Positions 1 through 8,774 of a stretch of DNA of 64,000 nt are shown in pieces. The notes under the pieces were generated by a model, which was given only the letters and a program-made list of their open reading frames with translations, was not told the origin of the DNA and did no database searches. The translations under genes and the position numbers were made by a program. The stretch is taken from the NCBI RefSeq assembly GCF_037482285.1, contig NZ_JBBEYB010000002.1, forward strand, positions 62,001-126,000, written 5' to 3'. This DNA is from Aquabacterium sp029268225 (GTDB taxonomy: Bacteria > Pseudomonadota > Gammaproteobacteria > Burkholderiales > Burkholderiaceae_C). The stretch's first letter is position 1. Each line of letters opens with the position of its first letter.

Positions 1-975
1 CTCAGGCAACGGGGGCTGAAAACGCACCTCACTCACCGTATCGTCGCGTTCGTCCTTGCTCCAAAAAGGCGCAATGGCAGCCCCTGAGGCGGGCTGCAGA
101 CGGATCTGCTGTGCCAGCGTGCGACGTACGGGCGCAGACAGCTTCACCGTCATCGGCCGCAGCGGCAAACAAGGACTTTGCGCCCGTTCGCGCTCGCAAC
201 TGAATTCGGCCACGAAGGCACTGCGCACCTGAAAGTCAAACGCCTGCGGCTGCCGCGTGACGAGGCCGGGCGCCCCCCGGGAGGCAATGCCTGGCCCCCA
301 CACCAGCTTCATGCGAGCGCCGGCAGGCAAGGGACGCTGACAGCGCAACAGCACACGGCTTGCAGCCTCAGCCCCCGTGATGCCCTGCTCTTTCACCACA
401 GCAGCCAAGGGGGCGCCGCGCACCACAACCACAGGCAATCGCTCGCCCAGCCCCTCCACCTCGCAGTGTGCATGTTGGCTCACGCTGGCCTCATCCGCGG
501 CCCCGGTCAAGGTCAGGAAGAAATGCGTGTCCTCTTCAATCTCGCCCCCACGGGGCTCGATGTCGCGCACTGCGGGTCCGCCTGTCTGGAACCGGTAGGA
601 CGTGGGCTGTAGCGCCCCGGCCTCTTTCAACTTGGGCATCCACCCTGAACGGGGGGCCACCACACAGCGCACCCCAGGACCCAGGTCTTCCGCGAAGTCA
701 TACACCCAGACCTTGTCGGTCGCCCATCGCCCTCCTCCTGGCGGCACCGTCCCCTGGCACTGGACGGTGAACGGATCATCGTGCCGCAGGTCCCCGAGCG
801 GCGTCACGGACTGGGCGAAGGTGATGCGAATCTGGCGAGCCTGAGCCACCTCGCCCTGGGGCGACATCTGCCGCACCGAGGCAGCTTGCGCGGGCAAGGT
901 CCCCAGCACCCCGAGCGCTCCCAATCCGACAGCAACACGCCAACCCAGTTGCCAAATGCGGTGTCTCACGTTCAT
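1..975 (-). CDS. Alpha-2-macroglobulin-like envelope protein, N-terminal part (runs off window)
   Basis: An open frame of 325 codons runs from an ATG at 975 to the window edge without a stop, so only the N-terminus is present. Residues 1-31 look like a signal peptide (hydrophobic core GLGALGVLGTL, then AQA-A cleavage site) with no lipobox cysteine, so it is probably periplasmic or exported. The following sequence has short beta-sandwich-like blocks, including an aromatic stretch around RWATDKVWVYDF and LGPGVRC. This resembles the N-terminal macroglobulin domains of large bacterial alpha-2-macroglobulin proteins (COG2373), thought to trap foreign proteases. The thioester region would lie outside the window, so the assignment rests on N-terminal resemblance only. 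An upstream ATG at 989 meets a stop after five codons and is excluded. Confidence 0.6.
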   Translation of the reverse strand, partial: MNVRHRIWQLGWRVAVGLGALGVLGTLPAQAASVRQMSPQGEVAQARQIRITFAQSVTPLGDLRHDDPFTVQCQGTVPPGGGRWATDKVWVYDFAEDLGPGVRCVVAPRSGWMPKLKEAGALQPTSYRFQTGGPAVRDIEPRGGEIEEDTHFFLTLTGAADEASVSQHAHCEVEGLGERLPVVVVRGAPLAAVVKEQGITGAEAASRVLLRCQRPLPAGARMKLVWGPGIASRGAPGLVTRQPQAFDFQVRSAFVAEFSCERERAQSPCLPLRPMTVKLSAPVRRTLAQQIRLQPASGAAIAPFWSKDERDDTVSEVRFQPPLPE

Positions 976-1115
976 GGGGACGCTCTCATTTTTTATGACG
1001 ATGATTGGCCGGCAGTCTAGCGAGGCCCGGTGACAGCGCCCACCCCATCATGGGCGTATGAAAGGCGGACAACGCCAAGCGCAGAGACGCTGCCGTCCAG
1101 GCTGACACACGGGAA

Positions 1116-2378
1116 TCAGGCGCGCAAAACGCGCAGTGCCTGATCCAGATCTGCGATCAGATCCTCCACCCGCTCCAAACCGATGGCCAAACGCACCAAC
1201 GTGCCTTGCTTCCCGGCCAGAGGTCCGTACTGGCGCATGCCCTGCAGTTCATAAGGCATGACCAGACTGAGCGGGCCGCCCCACGAGTACCCAATCTTGA
1301 ACAATTTCAGCGCGTCCACGAATGCCTCGACGCGGTCTTGCGTGAAGTGCTGCGCCTCGAACACCATGGACACCAGCCCACCCGCCGCGCGGCAGGTCTG
1401 CGACCAGTGCGCATGCCCGGGAGAGTCGGGCAAAGCGGGATGCAACACCTGCGAGATCTCAGTCCGCTCGATGAGCCACTTCGCGATCTGACGCGTGGAC
1501 GCATCGTGGGCTGCGTAACGCACGGCCAAACTGGGCAAGCCGCGCAGCACCAATTCGGCGTCGTTCGCCCCCACCCCCAGCCCCAGCCGCATGTGGGTCA
1601 TCTTCATGCGGTGGTGTAAGGTCGCATCGCGGGTGACGACAGCACCCATCAACACATCGCCACCGCCCGAGGGGTACTTCGTCAGCGCGTGAATCGTCAC
1701 ATCCACGCCGAAAGCCTCGCCTTCCGGCGTCTGCCCCAATCGGAACGCGTCAAACGCCAAACCGGCGCCCCAGGTGTTGTCCAGCACGCTCACGACCTGC
1801 GGGTGGGCACGGGTGACCGCCAGCAGACCGGCCAGATCAGGAAACTCCAGCGTCACGCTACCGGCTGCTTCCAGCCAGACCAGCTTGGTACGCTCGGTGA
1901 TCTGTGCCGCCAGCGAGGCCGGATCCTGAGGGTTGTACACCCGGTGCGTGATACCCCAATGGGCCAGTTCACCGCGCGCAAAATCCTTGCCCGGGCCATA
2001 GGCGTTGTCAGGGATCAGCACCTCGTCGCCTGAACGCAGCAGCGCCATGTCCACCAACGCAATGGCCGCCAGGCCGGAGGGGACCAGCAAGGTCTGCAAG
2101 CCACCTTCCAGCGTGGCCAGACGCTCTTCCAGCGTGAAGGTGGTGGGGGTACCGTGCAGGCCGTAGGTGTAGCCGCTCTTGTCCTTCCACTGCCGCGTCT
2201 TCAGGGCAGCGGTGTTCTCGAAAATCACCGTGGAAGCTTTGTGCACCCCTGGTTGCACCGTTTCGAACCCGCCGGGGGGCTGGTAAGGGTGGTGAATCAG
2301 GGCCGTGGCCACATCGTTCAGACGGGCCGGATCACCCGTTGGCAGGGAGGACAGGGAGGCGTTGGCAGGTGTGCTCAT
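1116..2378 (-). CDS. metC: Cystathionine beta-lyase (PLP-dependent)
   Basis: 420 residues, the usual length of the Cys/Met-metabolism PLP enzyme family. It carries the family pattern around the PLP lysine (HALTKYPSGGGDVLMG, roughly residue 235), the N-terminal YGLHGTPTTFTLEERLATLEGG block and the C-terminal substrate-loop region ending GTLVRLAIGLERVEDLIADL. It would cleave cystathionine to homocysteine, ammonia and pyruvate in methionine synthesis. MetC is preferred over MetB or MetZ because of the GYSWGGPLSLVMP motif, but these paralogues are hard to separate by eye. It stands alone between the macroglobulin gene and rimO, with a 76-base gap to rimO on the same strand. The start has no strong ribosome binding site. 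Confidence 0.88.
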   Translation of the reverse strand: MSTPANASLSSLPTGDPARLNDVATALIHHPYQPPGGFETVQPGVHKASTVIFENTAALKTRQWKDKSGYTYGLHGTPTTFTLEERLATLEGGLQTLLVPSGLAAIALVDMALLRSGDEVLIPDNAYGPGKDFARGELAHWGITHRVYNPQDPASLAAQITERTKLVWLEAAGSVTLEFPDLAGLLAVTRAHPQVVSVLDNTWGAGLAFDAFRLGQTPEGEAFGVDVTIHALTKYPSGGGDVLMGAVVTRDATLHHRMKMTHMRLGLGVGANDAELVLRGLPSLAVRYAAHDASTRQIAKWLIERTEISQVLHPALPDSPGHAHWSQTCRAAGGLVSMVFEAQHFTQDRVEAFVDALKLFKIGYSWGGPLSLVMPYELQGMRQYGPLAGKQGTLVRLAIGLERVEDLIADLDQALRVLRA

Positions 2379-2454
2379 GCAGGGATGCTAATGCACCCGC
2401 CGCATGAAAGAGGCCGCAAGCCGTATACCAACGGGGCCGAGCGCCCCCCTCTGA

Positions 2455-3864
2455 TCAGATCGGCTGACCGATCAGGTCATGCCCTTCCACGGCCACGATG
2501 CGGGCCTTGGTGAACTCACCCACCTTCAGCGTCTTGCTGGCCTTCTGGGGCGGCAGCAGGCGCACCGTGCCGTCGATCTCAGGCGCATCGGCATAGGTAC
2601 GACCCACACCGCCCTTGCGGCCCAAGGCTGGCGCACTGTCGACCAGCACCTGCATGGTGGCGCCAACACGGCGTTGCAGCTTGGCAATCGACACCTCTTC
2701 GGCCACAGCCATGAAGCGCGCACGACGCTCTTCGCGCACCTCGTCAGGCAAGGCGCCTTCCAACTCGTTGGCCGGCGCGCCTTCGATCGGCGAGTAGGCA
2801 AAGCAGCCGGCACGGTCGATCTCGGCCTCGCGCAGGAAGTCCAGCAGGTACTGGAACTCCTCTTCCGTCTCACCAGGGAAGCCGGCAATGAAGGTCGAGC
2901 GCACGACGATTTCCGGGCAGATCTCGCGCCAGCGACGCAGGCGGTCGAGGTTCTTTTCACCGTTGGCCGGGCGCTTCATGCGCTTGAGCACATCGGGGTG
3001 GGCGTGCTGGAACGGCACATCCAGGTACGGCAGGATCAGACCTTCGGCCATCAACGGCACGATCTCGTCCACGTGCGGGTAGGGGTAGACATAGTGCAGG
3101 CGTACCCAGGCACCGTGCTCACGCGCCATCTCGCCCAACTGTTTGGCCAAGTCGTACATGCGAGTCTTGACCGGCTTGCCGTCCCAGAAACCGGTGCGGT
3201 ACTTGACGTCCACGCCATAGGCACTGGTGTCCTGGCTGATGACCAGCAGCTCCTTCACGCCCGACTCGAACAGGGCCTTGGCCTCACTCAGCACATCGCC
3301 AATCGGGCGCGACACCAGGTCGCCGCGCATGCTGGGAATGATGCAGAAGGCACAGCGGTGGTTGCATCCCTCGCTGATCTTCAGGTAAGCGAAGTGCTTG
3401 GGCGTGAGCTTGATGCCCGCCACACCACGCGCCTCGGGCACCAGGTCAATGAAGGGGTCGTGGGGCTTGGGCACATGGATGTGCACCGCGTCCATCACTT
3501 CCTGGGTGGCGTGCGGCCCGGTCACGGCCAGCACCTTGGGGTGCACTTCCTTGATCAGGTTACCGCCATCTGCACCCGCCTTGGCCCCCAGGCAGCCGGT
3601 GACGATCACCTTGCCGTTCTCGGCCAGCGCCTCACCAATCGTGTCCAGGCTTTCCTTGACCGCATCGTCGATGAAACCGCAGGTGTTGACGATGACCATG
3701 TCGGCCCCGTCATAGGTCTTGCTGGTTTCATACCCCTCCGCACGCAGTTGCGTGAGGATCAATTCGGAGTCGGTCAGGGCCTTGGGGCAACCGAGTGAAA
3801 CGAAGGCAATCTTGGGCGCCACGGCCGAGCCCGCAGCCATGGAGGGTGTGTGTTCAGAACTCAT
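2455..3864 (-). CDS. rimO: Ribosomal protein S12 methylthiotransferase RimO
   Basis: Radical-SAM enzyme that adds a methylthio group to an aspartate of ribosomal protein S12. The 469 residues show the three-part layout: an N-terminal domain with iron-sulfur cysteines in FVSLGCPKALTDSE, VIVNTCGFID and VTGCLGAK; the radical-SAM motif CNHRCAFCIIPSMRG near residue 165; and a C-terminal TRAM-type domain. The sequence SLGCPKALTDSE with SMRGDLVSRPI distinguishes RimO from its tRNA-modifying paralogue MiaB. The initial MSSEHTPSMAAGSAVAP segment is a short extension typical of Burkholderiales. It is probably monocistronic: 76 bases separate it from metC and about 80 from the lipoprotein gene. Confidence 0.95.
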   Translation of the reverse strand: MSSEHTPSMAAGSAVAPKIAFVSLGCPKALTDSELILTQLRAEGYETSKTYDGADMVIVNTCGFIDDAVKESLDTIGEALAENGKVIVTGCLGAKAGADGGNLIKEVHPKVLAVTGPHATQEVMDAVHIHVPKPHDPFIDLVPEARGVAGIKLTPKHFAYLKISEGCNHRCAFCIIPSMRGDLVSRPIGDVLSEAKALFESGVKELLVISQDTSAYGVDVKYRTGFWDGKPVKTRMYDLAKQLGEMAREHGAWVRLHYVYPYPHVDEIVPLMAEGLILPYLDVPFQHAHPDVLKRMKRPANGEKNLDRLRRWREICPEIVVRSTFIAGFPGETEEEFQYLLDFLREAEIDRAGCFAYSPIEGAPANELEGALPDEVREERRARFMAVAEEVSIAKLQRRVGATMQVLVDSAPALGRKGGVGRTYADAPEIDGTVRLLPPQKASKTLKVGEFTKARIVAVEGHDLIGQPI

Positions 3865-3943
3865 GGGGCGAGATTGTCCGGCAAATCGGCCGCGCCCGAC
3901 AGGAATTCATGCACAAGCCCCTGTATTCCGAGGCGGGCGCAGA

Positions 3944-4600
3944 TCAATCTCCGCAGAACAAACGGCACTTGGGTTTCAGCTTGAAATCGGCCAGAAACTT
4001 GTTGAAAGTCGCCTGATCCAGTGGCGCGTAATGCAACTTGGGCGCCAGGTAACGCACCAGCCAGTACTCGTTTTCGTGGATGAAGCCGATGGACTGGCTC
4101 ACATACTCCAGCCCCCAACTGTTGAAGCTGCGCGTTTCGAGTTTGAAGGCGTCCACGCCATCCAAGGTGACAGGCCGAATGGCGATGCGCTCCACCGTGC
4201 CGGGCAAGGGCTTGCCGTGATCGACCGGGAACAGCGCCAGCACACCCTCCTTTTCCTCGTCCTGGTAACGAGCGAGGTCCAGCTCGTTCTCCCGGAAACC
4301 GCGCAACTGCAGTGTGGCCAGCTCGCTGGGCGCCGCATCGGGCTTCAGTGTGACCCCTGCAAACGCCTCGTCCAGCTCATGGTGCGTCACACTGATCTGC
4401 TGCAGGAAAAGGCCATCACGGGTGATCAGCAACACATCACTGTCGGTGGGCGCGCGCTTCCAACCTTCGGGCAAGGTCGCCACGTAGGCCCGTGCGGGCC
4501 CTTCAAAGCGCGCTTCTTTGCGGATGTTCTGCCATTTGGGTGCACACCCGGCGCTCAACACTGCGATCGCCAGCAGCGTCACCCATGTCTTGATGCTCAT
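3944..4600 (-). CDS. Hypothetical outer-envelope lipoprotein
   Basis: 218 residues with a clear lipoprotein signal: a short hydrophobic stretch ending in lipobox LSAGC, acylated cysteine at residue 19. No catalytic motif is recognised; the mature part alternates charged and aromatic segments (for example GFIHENEYWLVRYLAP) and ends with two cysteines in KCRLFCGD that could form a disulfide. Its ATG overlaps the stop codon of the M48-like gene in an ATGA arrangement, so the two are translationally coupled. It is the last gene of a three-gene operon with another lipoprotein and a protease-like protein, which suggests a shared envelope function. The function itself is unknown. Confidence 0.8.
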   Translation of the reverse strand: MSIKTWVTLLAIAVLSAGCAPKWQNIRKEARFEGPARAYVATLPEGWKRAPTDSDVLLITRDGLFLQQISVTHHELDEAFAGVTLKPDAAPSELATLQLRGFRENELDLARYQDEEKEGVLALFPVDHGKPLPGTVERIAIRPVTLDGVDAFKLETRSFNSWGLEYVSQSIGFIHENEYWLVRYLAPKLHYAPLDQATFNKFLADFKLKPKCRLFCGD

Positions 4601-6258
4601 TTCGAGGCCTCACTCAGTTTCTTGTCAATTTGTCGCAGATGCTGCTCGACGAATCCGCGCTCATCCCCTTCGGGCACAAACCTCAAGACTTTGCCCAAAT
4701 GCTCTTTGGCCTCGGCCCATTGACCCCGTCGATAAGACAGGTTGCCGAGCAGCTTCCACATCCGAACGTCCTCTGGATGCTGAGCCAACAACTCTTGAGC
4801 CAAGGCCAAGCCCTTGCCCTGCAAGGCAGGGTCATTGGTCGCCGCGTACCCTTCTGCCAGCAGAGCACGTACACGATCAGGCAGCTTCCATGCCTGTCGC
4901 GGGCGCTCGATGTTGCGCATCAATCGTCGGTATCGCCCCGCCTCCAACTCGGCCTCCAGCAGAGGCATCACAAGCGGCGCGATCGCCTGGTGATAAGCGA
5001 CCTCTTCAGTGCCAGAGGCGTCAGGCGCAGCCGACTTGGCATTCGCCCTCTCAGGTGCGAGCTCTGGCAATCCGGGCTCCAATCCCTCAGGCACCACCGC
5101 GACCACATTGCTGGACGACAACACCACGACCACATCGGGCTTGACGCCCGCCCCACCCGATTCAGGTTGCACGTCAGAGGCATTACCGGGCACGCCCTCC
5201 GCTGCCTGCGGGACCACCGGGGCGGTTGCAGCGACGGTGAGAGTCTGAGGAGAGGCCATCAACGCCGGAACAGCGCCTGCAGCAGGCCCATCCACTGCGG
5301 CCGCCGTCGCCGGCAGAGTGCCGGGCACACCCGCCTCGCGTCGCCCCTGAAGTTCGCGCTCAAACTCTGCCAAAGCCTTCAACCGGTCCGACAAGCGATC
5401 TTCATTGGCATAAAAGACGGAGAACTTCTTCTCATCCAGCACGGCCTCGTCATACAGACGCTGCATCACGCGCCGGTAGGCGTCGGTTGACCCCTGCTTC
5501 TGCTGGATGAAGGCCATCGCATACCGATCCGACTCCTCCTCCAACGCATCCCTGAAACCGAAAATCGAGGATTTGACGACCATCCCGATCCCCGTCACCG
5601 ACATGCTGCGAAAGAAACTGTCCGCCAGAATCTCCCTGAGTCGGTTCAGCCGGTCTTGCAAGATCTCGCGCCCGCTCGTGAGCAACATCTCCTGCGACAG
5701 ACTGGCCACGCTCTTGGCCAAATCCATCACACCCACCCCGGTGGCAATCTTGGAGGCGATGTCTGCGGCATCCAAGGCGGTTGAGGCGATCACCTTCGCA
5801 CCAGCCCCCATGCGCGCCGCATGCACTGTGCGCACCGTGTGTCGGTGCGTGAAGTGCGCAATCTCACGAGCCAGAATCACCTGCAACTCGTCCTCCGAGT
5901 CGAGACGGAGCAACATGCCGGCACTCAGGTAGATGTCCCCATTCGCACTGGTGAACGCGAGCACATCGGCCTGATCAATCACAAACACAGTGACCTTGCG
6001 TGACAACTCCGGCCAGTGCTTCGTCAACACACCGCGCACCAGGCGCTGCATGGTCTCCACGGCTGGCGACGGCTTGCCGCGAATGAACTGCCCGCGCAGC
6101 AACTCGGCCTCGTCCCACAAACGCTCTTCCAGCTCATCAGCAGCCTGAATGCTGGCCGCATCCGGAAACGGGTCATAGCCCACCAGCGCGTGCGCTGACA
6201 GGGCGCTCATGCCCCAGGCTGCGACGAACACCCAAGACCATGCCCACGGCCGTGCCAT
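4597..6258 (-). CDS. M48-type metalloprotease-like protein with TPR tail, zinc motif altered
   Basis: 553 residues from an ATG two bases after the stop codon of the upstream lipoprotein gene. A signal peptide (residues 1-25, ending SALSAHA) is followed by an M48/BepA-like peptidase domain. At residues 131-135 the expected HExxH zinc motif reads REIAH, in context LAREIAHFTHRH; codon 131 (5866-5868) is an Arg codon, one base from His. The downstream EEESDRYAMAF segment, which carries the third zinc ligand Glu in M48 enzymes, is present. A long Ala/Pro/Val-rich linker (about 300-400) leads to TPR-like helices (about 455-540), as in BepA (YfgC) outer-membrane quality-control proteins. It may be a non-catalytic chaperone. 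It overlaps the downstream lipoprotein gene by four bases. Confidence 0.82.
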   Translation of the reverse strand: MARPWAWSWVFVAAWGMSALSAHALVGYDPFPDAASIQAADELEERLWDEAELLRGQFIRGKPSPAVETMQRLVRGVLTKHWPELSRKVTVFVIDQADVLAFTSANGDIYLSAGMLLRLDSEDELQVILAREIAHFTHRHTVRTVHAARMGAGAKVIASTALDAADIASKIATGVGVMDLAKSVASLSQEMLLTSGREILQDRLNRLREILADSFFRSMSVTGIGMVVKSSIFGFRDALEEESDRYAMAFIQQKQGSTDAYRRVMQRLYDEAVLDEKKFSVFYANEDRLSDRLKALAEFERELQGRREAGVPGTLPATAAAVDGPAAGAVPALMASPQTLTVAATAPVVPQAAEGVPGNASDVQPESGGAGVKPDVVVVLSSSNVVAVVPEGLEPGLPELAPERANAKSAAPDASGTEEVAYHQAIAPLVMPLLEAELEAGRYRRLMRNIERPRQAWKLPDRVRALLAEGYAATNDPALQGKGLALAQELLAQHPEDVRMWKLLGNLSYRRGQWAEAKEHLGKVLRFVPEGDERGFVEQHLRQIDKKLSEASK

Positions 6259-6260
6259 GC

Positions 6261-7019
6261 TCAACGCCCCTCGCGAGATTTCAGCGAACGACGGAAATCT
6301 GACAGCACCGCTTCGGCCATCTCCTTCACGTCTTCTTCATCGGTCAAGGCCTTGCGGTTGGCCATGTCGCTGTCGAACATCAGGACATTGCCCGTCGCGA
6401 CGTCGATCACGCCCAACACCACGGCGGCGGGCTGCGCGCTGAGCGACTCCCCGACCGGCAACACCGAGGTGATCGCATCGAACACCTTGCGTGAAGTGCT
6501 GCGAACCTTGTCCTTGCCAACCACCAACAAAGTCGTATCCAGTTGATGCCTGCGCGCCACATCGGCCATGCCGGCACCCAGTGTGTAGTCAAAGTAGTCT
6601 GCCTTGGTTGACCACGCGTCCACGGTCTTTTCCTTGACCAGCAGCATCTGGCTAACCATCGTGGCGAACAGGGCTCGGTGCTGCAAGACCAACGCCTGGT
6701 CTTCTTCGCTCAAGTCGTCAAAGCTGACCAGCTGGAAAGTCTGCTGTGCACGCCCAAGATCCTGCACATGCGCCGCGAGGGCCTTGGCGGCCTTTCTCTC
6801 TGCCGACACCACACGCTCTTCGGTCTTGCCGAAGGTCACCTCGGTGATCACGAAATCGGCTGGGACCACCAGCACCCGTCGGGGCGCATCCGACCTGCCT
6901 CCAGCCAGCTCAGACCGAACAATGCCGCGTGAGCCACACCCGGCCAAACACACCAAGATCAACAGGGCACATGCCCAACGTCCCCACCGTGTCTCTGCAA
7001 CGTGACGCATCTTTTTCAT
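6261..7019 (-). CDS. Hypothetical lipoprotein, first gene of envelope operon
   Basis: 252 residues if read from the ATG at 7019. The frame stays open upstream to 7187, but only the MKKM or following MRHVAE start places a proper signal peptide (ALLILVCLAGC, lipobox LAGC) at the N-terminus. A GGGGA stretch stands just before the ATG. The mature protein has alternating hydrophobic strands such as RRVLVVPADFVITEV, DTTLLVVGKDKV and AAVVLGVIDVATGNVLMFD. This looks like a periplasmic alpha/beta lipoprotein, loosely like CsgG/GNA1162-type proteins, but that resemblance is too weak to name. The M48-like gene begins two bases after its stop, so the three genes from 7019 down to 3944 form one operon. 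Confidence 0.78.
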   Translation of the reverse strand: MKKMRHVAETRWGRWACALLILVCLAGCGSRGIVRSELAGGRSDAPRRVLVVPADFVITEVTFGKTEERVVSAERKAAKALAAHVQDLGRAQQTFQLVSFDDLSEEDQALVLQHRALFATMVSQMLLVKEKTVDAWSTKADYFDYTLGAGMADVARRHQLDTTLLVVGKDKVRSTSRKVFDAITSVLPVGESLSAQPAAVVLGVIDVATGNVLMFDSDMANRKALTDEEDVKEMAEAVLSDFRRSLKSREGR

Positions 7020-7189
7020 TCCCCACAGACTAACGTCGACCACCCCGTTCACCCGGATCAGACCGCTCAATCTGCACAACAAATTTGAACGATCAGATGT
7101 AACTGCGCGTGCCATCCATGGCACCTCACACCCACTTGCGTGAACCAAAAGGCGGTCTGATGTCACACAGACAGTGCTTGTCCGCACGC

Positions 7190-7195
7190 TACAAT
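7190..7195 (+). promoter_or_regulatory. Probable -10 element of the gcv promoter
   Basis: TACAAT lies six or seven bases before the first stem of the glycine riboswitch, so a transcript starting near 7202 would begin at the aptamer. The matching -35 region around 7167-7172 is poor, so this is a positional inference. Confidence 0.4.
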
Positions 7196-7200
7196 GGCCG

Positions 7201-7456
7201 CCTGTCAGGAGAGAGCCACGCCCCGAGCGAGGCCGCCGAAGGCGCAGGACCCCACAACGCGAGTTGACGGCCCGAACGCTCAGGCAAAAGGACTGGCAGG
7301 CATGGCGGCTTTCGAGCCCCCATGATCCTCACTGGAGAGAGTCCGGAGGCTGGCACCACGTGACAGCGAGCCAGGCCACCGAAGGGGCAAGCCCACAACG
7401 CTGCAACATGGTTGCAGCGAGGGGTCAATCTCTCAGGTAAAGCGGACAGAGAGGGC
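7201..7456 (+). promoter_or_regulatory. Tandem glycine riboswitch (two aptamers)
   Basis: Two copies of the glycine aptamer consensus stand in series ahead of gcvT. Aptamer 1 (about 7201-7300) has CAGGAGAGAGCC, then GCCGAAGGCGCA, then CGCTCAGGCAAAAGGACTGG. Aptamer 2 (about 7330-7456) has CTGGAGAGAGTCC, then CACCGAAGGGGCAAGCCC, then TCTCTCAGGTAAAGCGGACAGAG. Both contain the conserved GGAGAG start, the CCGAAGG core and the CTCAGGNAAA closing strand. Glycine binding should switch on expression of the glycine cleavage operon that begins at 7549. About 90 bases between aptamer 2 and the gcvT ATG hold the expression platform; no U-rich intrinsic terminator was seen there, so control may be translational. 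Confidence 0.95.
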
Positions 7457-7548
7457 AGCACCGACCGGCAACACACTGGCCCAGCCAGCGCAGCGCATGT
7501 CGGATCCACTCAGATTGCCCTCCACTGGCTTCCAGGCCAGACACCGCC

Positions 7549-8664
7549 ATGTCCGCTGACCTGCTCAAAACGCCCCTGCACGCCCTGCACATCGAACTCG
7601 GCGCCAAGATGGTTCCCTTCGGGGGCTACGACATGCCCGTGCAGTACGCCACCGGCATCCTCAACGAACACAAGCACACCCGCGCCGCCGCCGGCCTGTT
7701 CGACGTGTCCCACATGGGCCAGGTCCTGCTCAAGGGCGACGGTGCCGACGCGGCACTCGAATCGCTCGTCCCGGTCGACATCGTGGACCTGCCGGTGTTC
7801 AAGCAGCGCTACGCCCTGTTCACCAACGAGCAAGGCGGCATCCTCGATGACCTGATGGTCACCCGCCGTGAAAACGACCTCTTCGTGGTCGTCAACGCCG
7901 CGTGCAAGAACCAGGACATCGCCCACATGCAGCAGCACATCGGCGCCCGCTGCACCGTGCAGCCTCTGCCTGACCAGGCTCTGCTGGCGCTGCAAGGCCC
8001 CCAAGCCGTCACCGCCCTCGCGCGCCTCAATGCCGACGTGCAAAAGCTGGTGTTCATGACCGGCGCCCACGTCGTGCTGGACGGCATCGACTGCTTCGTC
8101 ACCCGCTCCGGCTACACCGGCGAAGACGGCTTCGAGATCTCGGTGCCTGCCGACAAGGCCGAACAACTGGCCCGCGTGCTGCTGGCCCAGCCTGAAGTCA
8201 AGCCCATCGGCCTGGGTGCCCGCGACACCCTGCGCCTCGAAGCCGGCCTGTGCCTCTACGGCCACGACCTCGACCTCACCACCACCCCCGTCGAAGGCAG
8301 CATCACCTGGGCCATCCAGAAGGTGCGCCGCGCCGGTGGCGCCCGCGCTGGTGGCTACCCTGGCGCCCAGACTATCGACACCCAACTGGCCAACGGTGCC
8401 ACCCGCAAGCGCGTCGGCCTCATCAGCAGCGAGCGCATGCCTGTGCGTGAAGGTGCCAAGGTCGTCACTGCCGACGGCACCGAAATCGGCGTGGTCACCA
8501 GCGGCTCGCCCAGCCCCAGCCTGGGCCAGCCCATCGCCTTGGCCTACGTGCCCCCAGCCCATAGCGCCGTCGGCACCGAGTTGTTCGCCGTCGTGCGCGA
8601 CAAGCGCGTCGCCATGACCGTGACCACCCTGCCCTTCGTGCCCAACCGCTACTACCGCGGTTGA
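7549..8664 (+). CDS. gcvT: Glycine cleavage system T protein (aminomethyltransferase)
   Basis: 371 residues, normal length for GcvT. It transfers the aminomethyl carbon from the lipoyl arm of GcvH to tetrahydrofolate and releases ammonia. Typical blocks are the N-terminal PFGGYDMPVQY, LFDVSHMGQVLLKG near residue 50, the folate-site region VTRSGYTGEDGFEISVP, and LGARDTLRLEAGLCLYGHDLD with the conserved Arg. It is the first gene after the tandem glycine riboswitch and is followed by gcvH after 110 bases and then gcvP, the complete glycine-specific part of the complex; the shared L protein is not here. The start ATG begins MSADLLKTPLHALH. Confidence 0.97.
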   Translation: MSADLLKTPLHALHIELGAKMVPFGGYDMPVQYATGILNEHKHTRAAAGLFDVSHMGQVLLKGDGADAALESLVPVDIVDLPVFKQRYALFTNEQGGILDDLMVTRRENDLFVVVNAACKNQDIAHMQQHIGARCTVQPLPDQALLALQGPQAVTALARLNADVQKLVFMTGAHVVLDGIDCFVTRSGYTGEDGFEISVPADKAEQLARVLLAQPEVKPIGLGARDTLRLEAGLCLYGHDLDLTTTPVEGSITWAIQKVRRAGGARAGGYPGAQTIDTQLANGATRKRVGLISSERMPVREGAKVVTADGTEIGVVTSGSPSPSLGQPIALAYVPPAHSAVGTELFAVVRDKRVAMTVTTLPFVPNRYYRG

Positions 8665-8774
8665 GCGACGCATCCCCGCAAGTTCGCGCTTCTGTCGTCA
8701 AAAACGCGCCGAAGGGCTGAGATACTCATGCCCGTTCGGCAAACCAACCTTTTTCCATTTTCAGGACGTCTCCC

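Noticed and set aside
178..1020. Overlapping plus-strand frames at the left edge
   Set aside because: They are antisense to the continuous 325-codon minus-strand frame that has a signal peptide and macroglobulin-like sequence.
2479..3798. 439-codon plus-strand frame opposite rimO
   Set aside because: Antisense to a gene with full radical-SAM motifs; no recognisable domain.
7174..7509. Short open frames on both strands across the 5' leader of gcvT
   Set aside because: The region is fully explained by the two glycine aptamers, whose motifs are non-coding.
7510..8673. 387-codon minus-strand frame opposite gcvT
   Set aside because: Mirror frame of a well-supported gene; composition typical of an antisense shadow.
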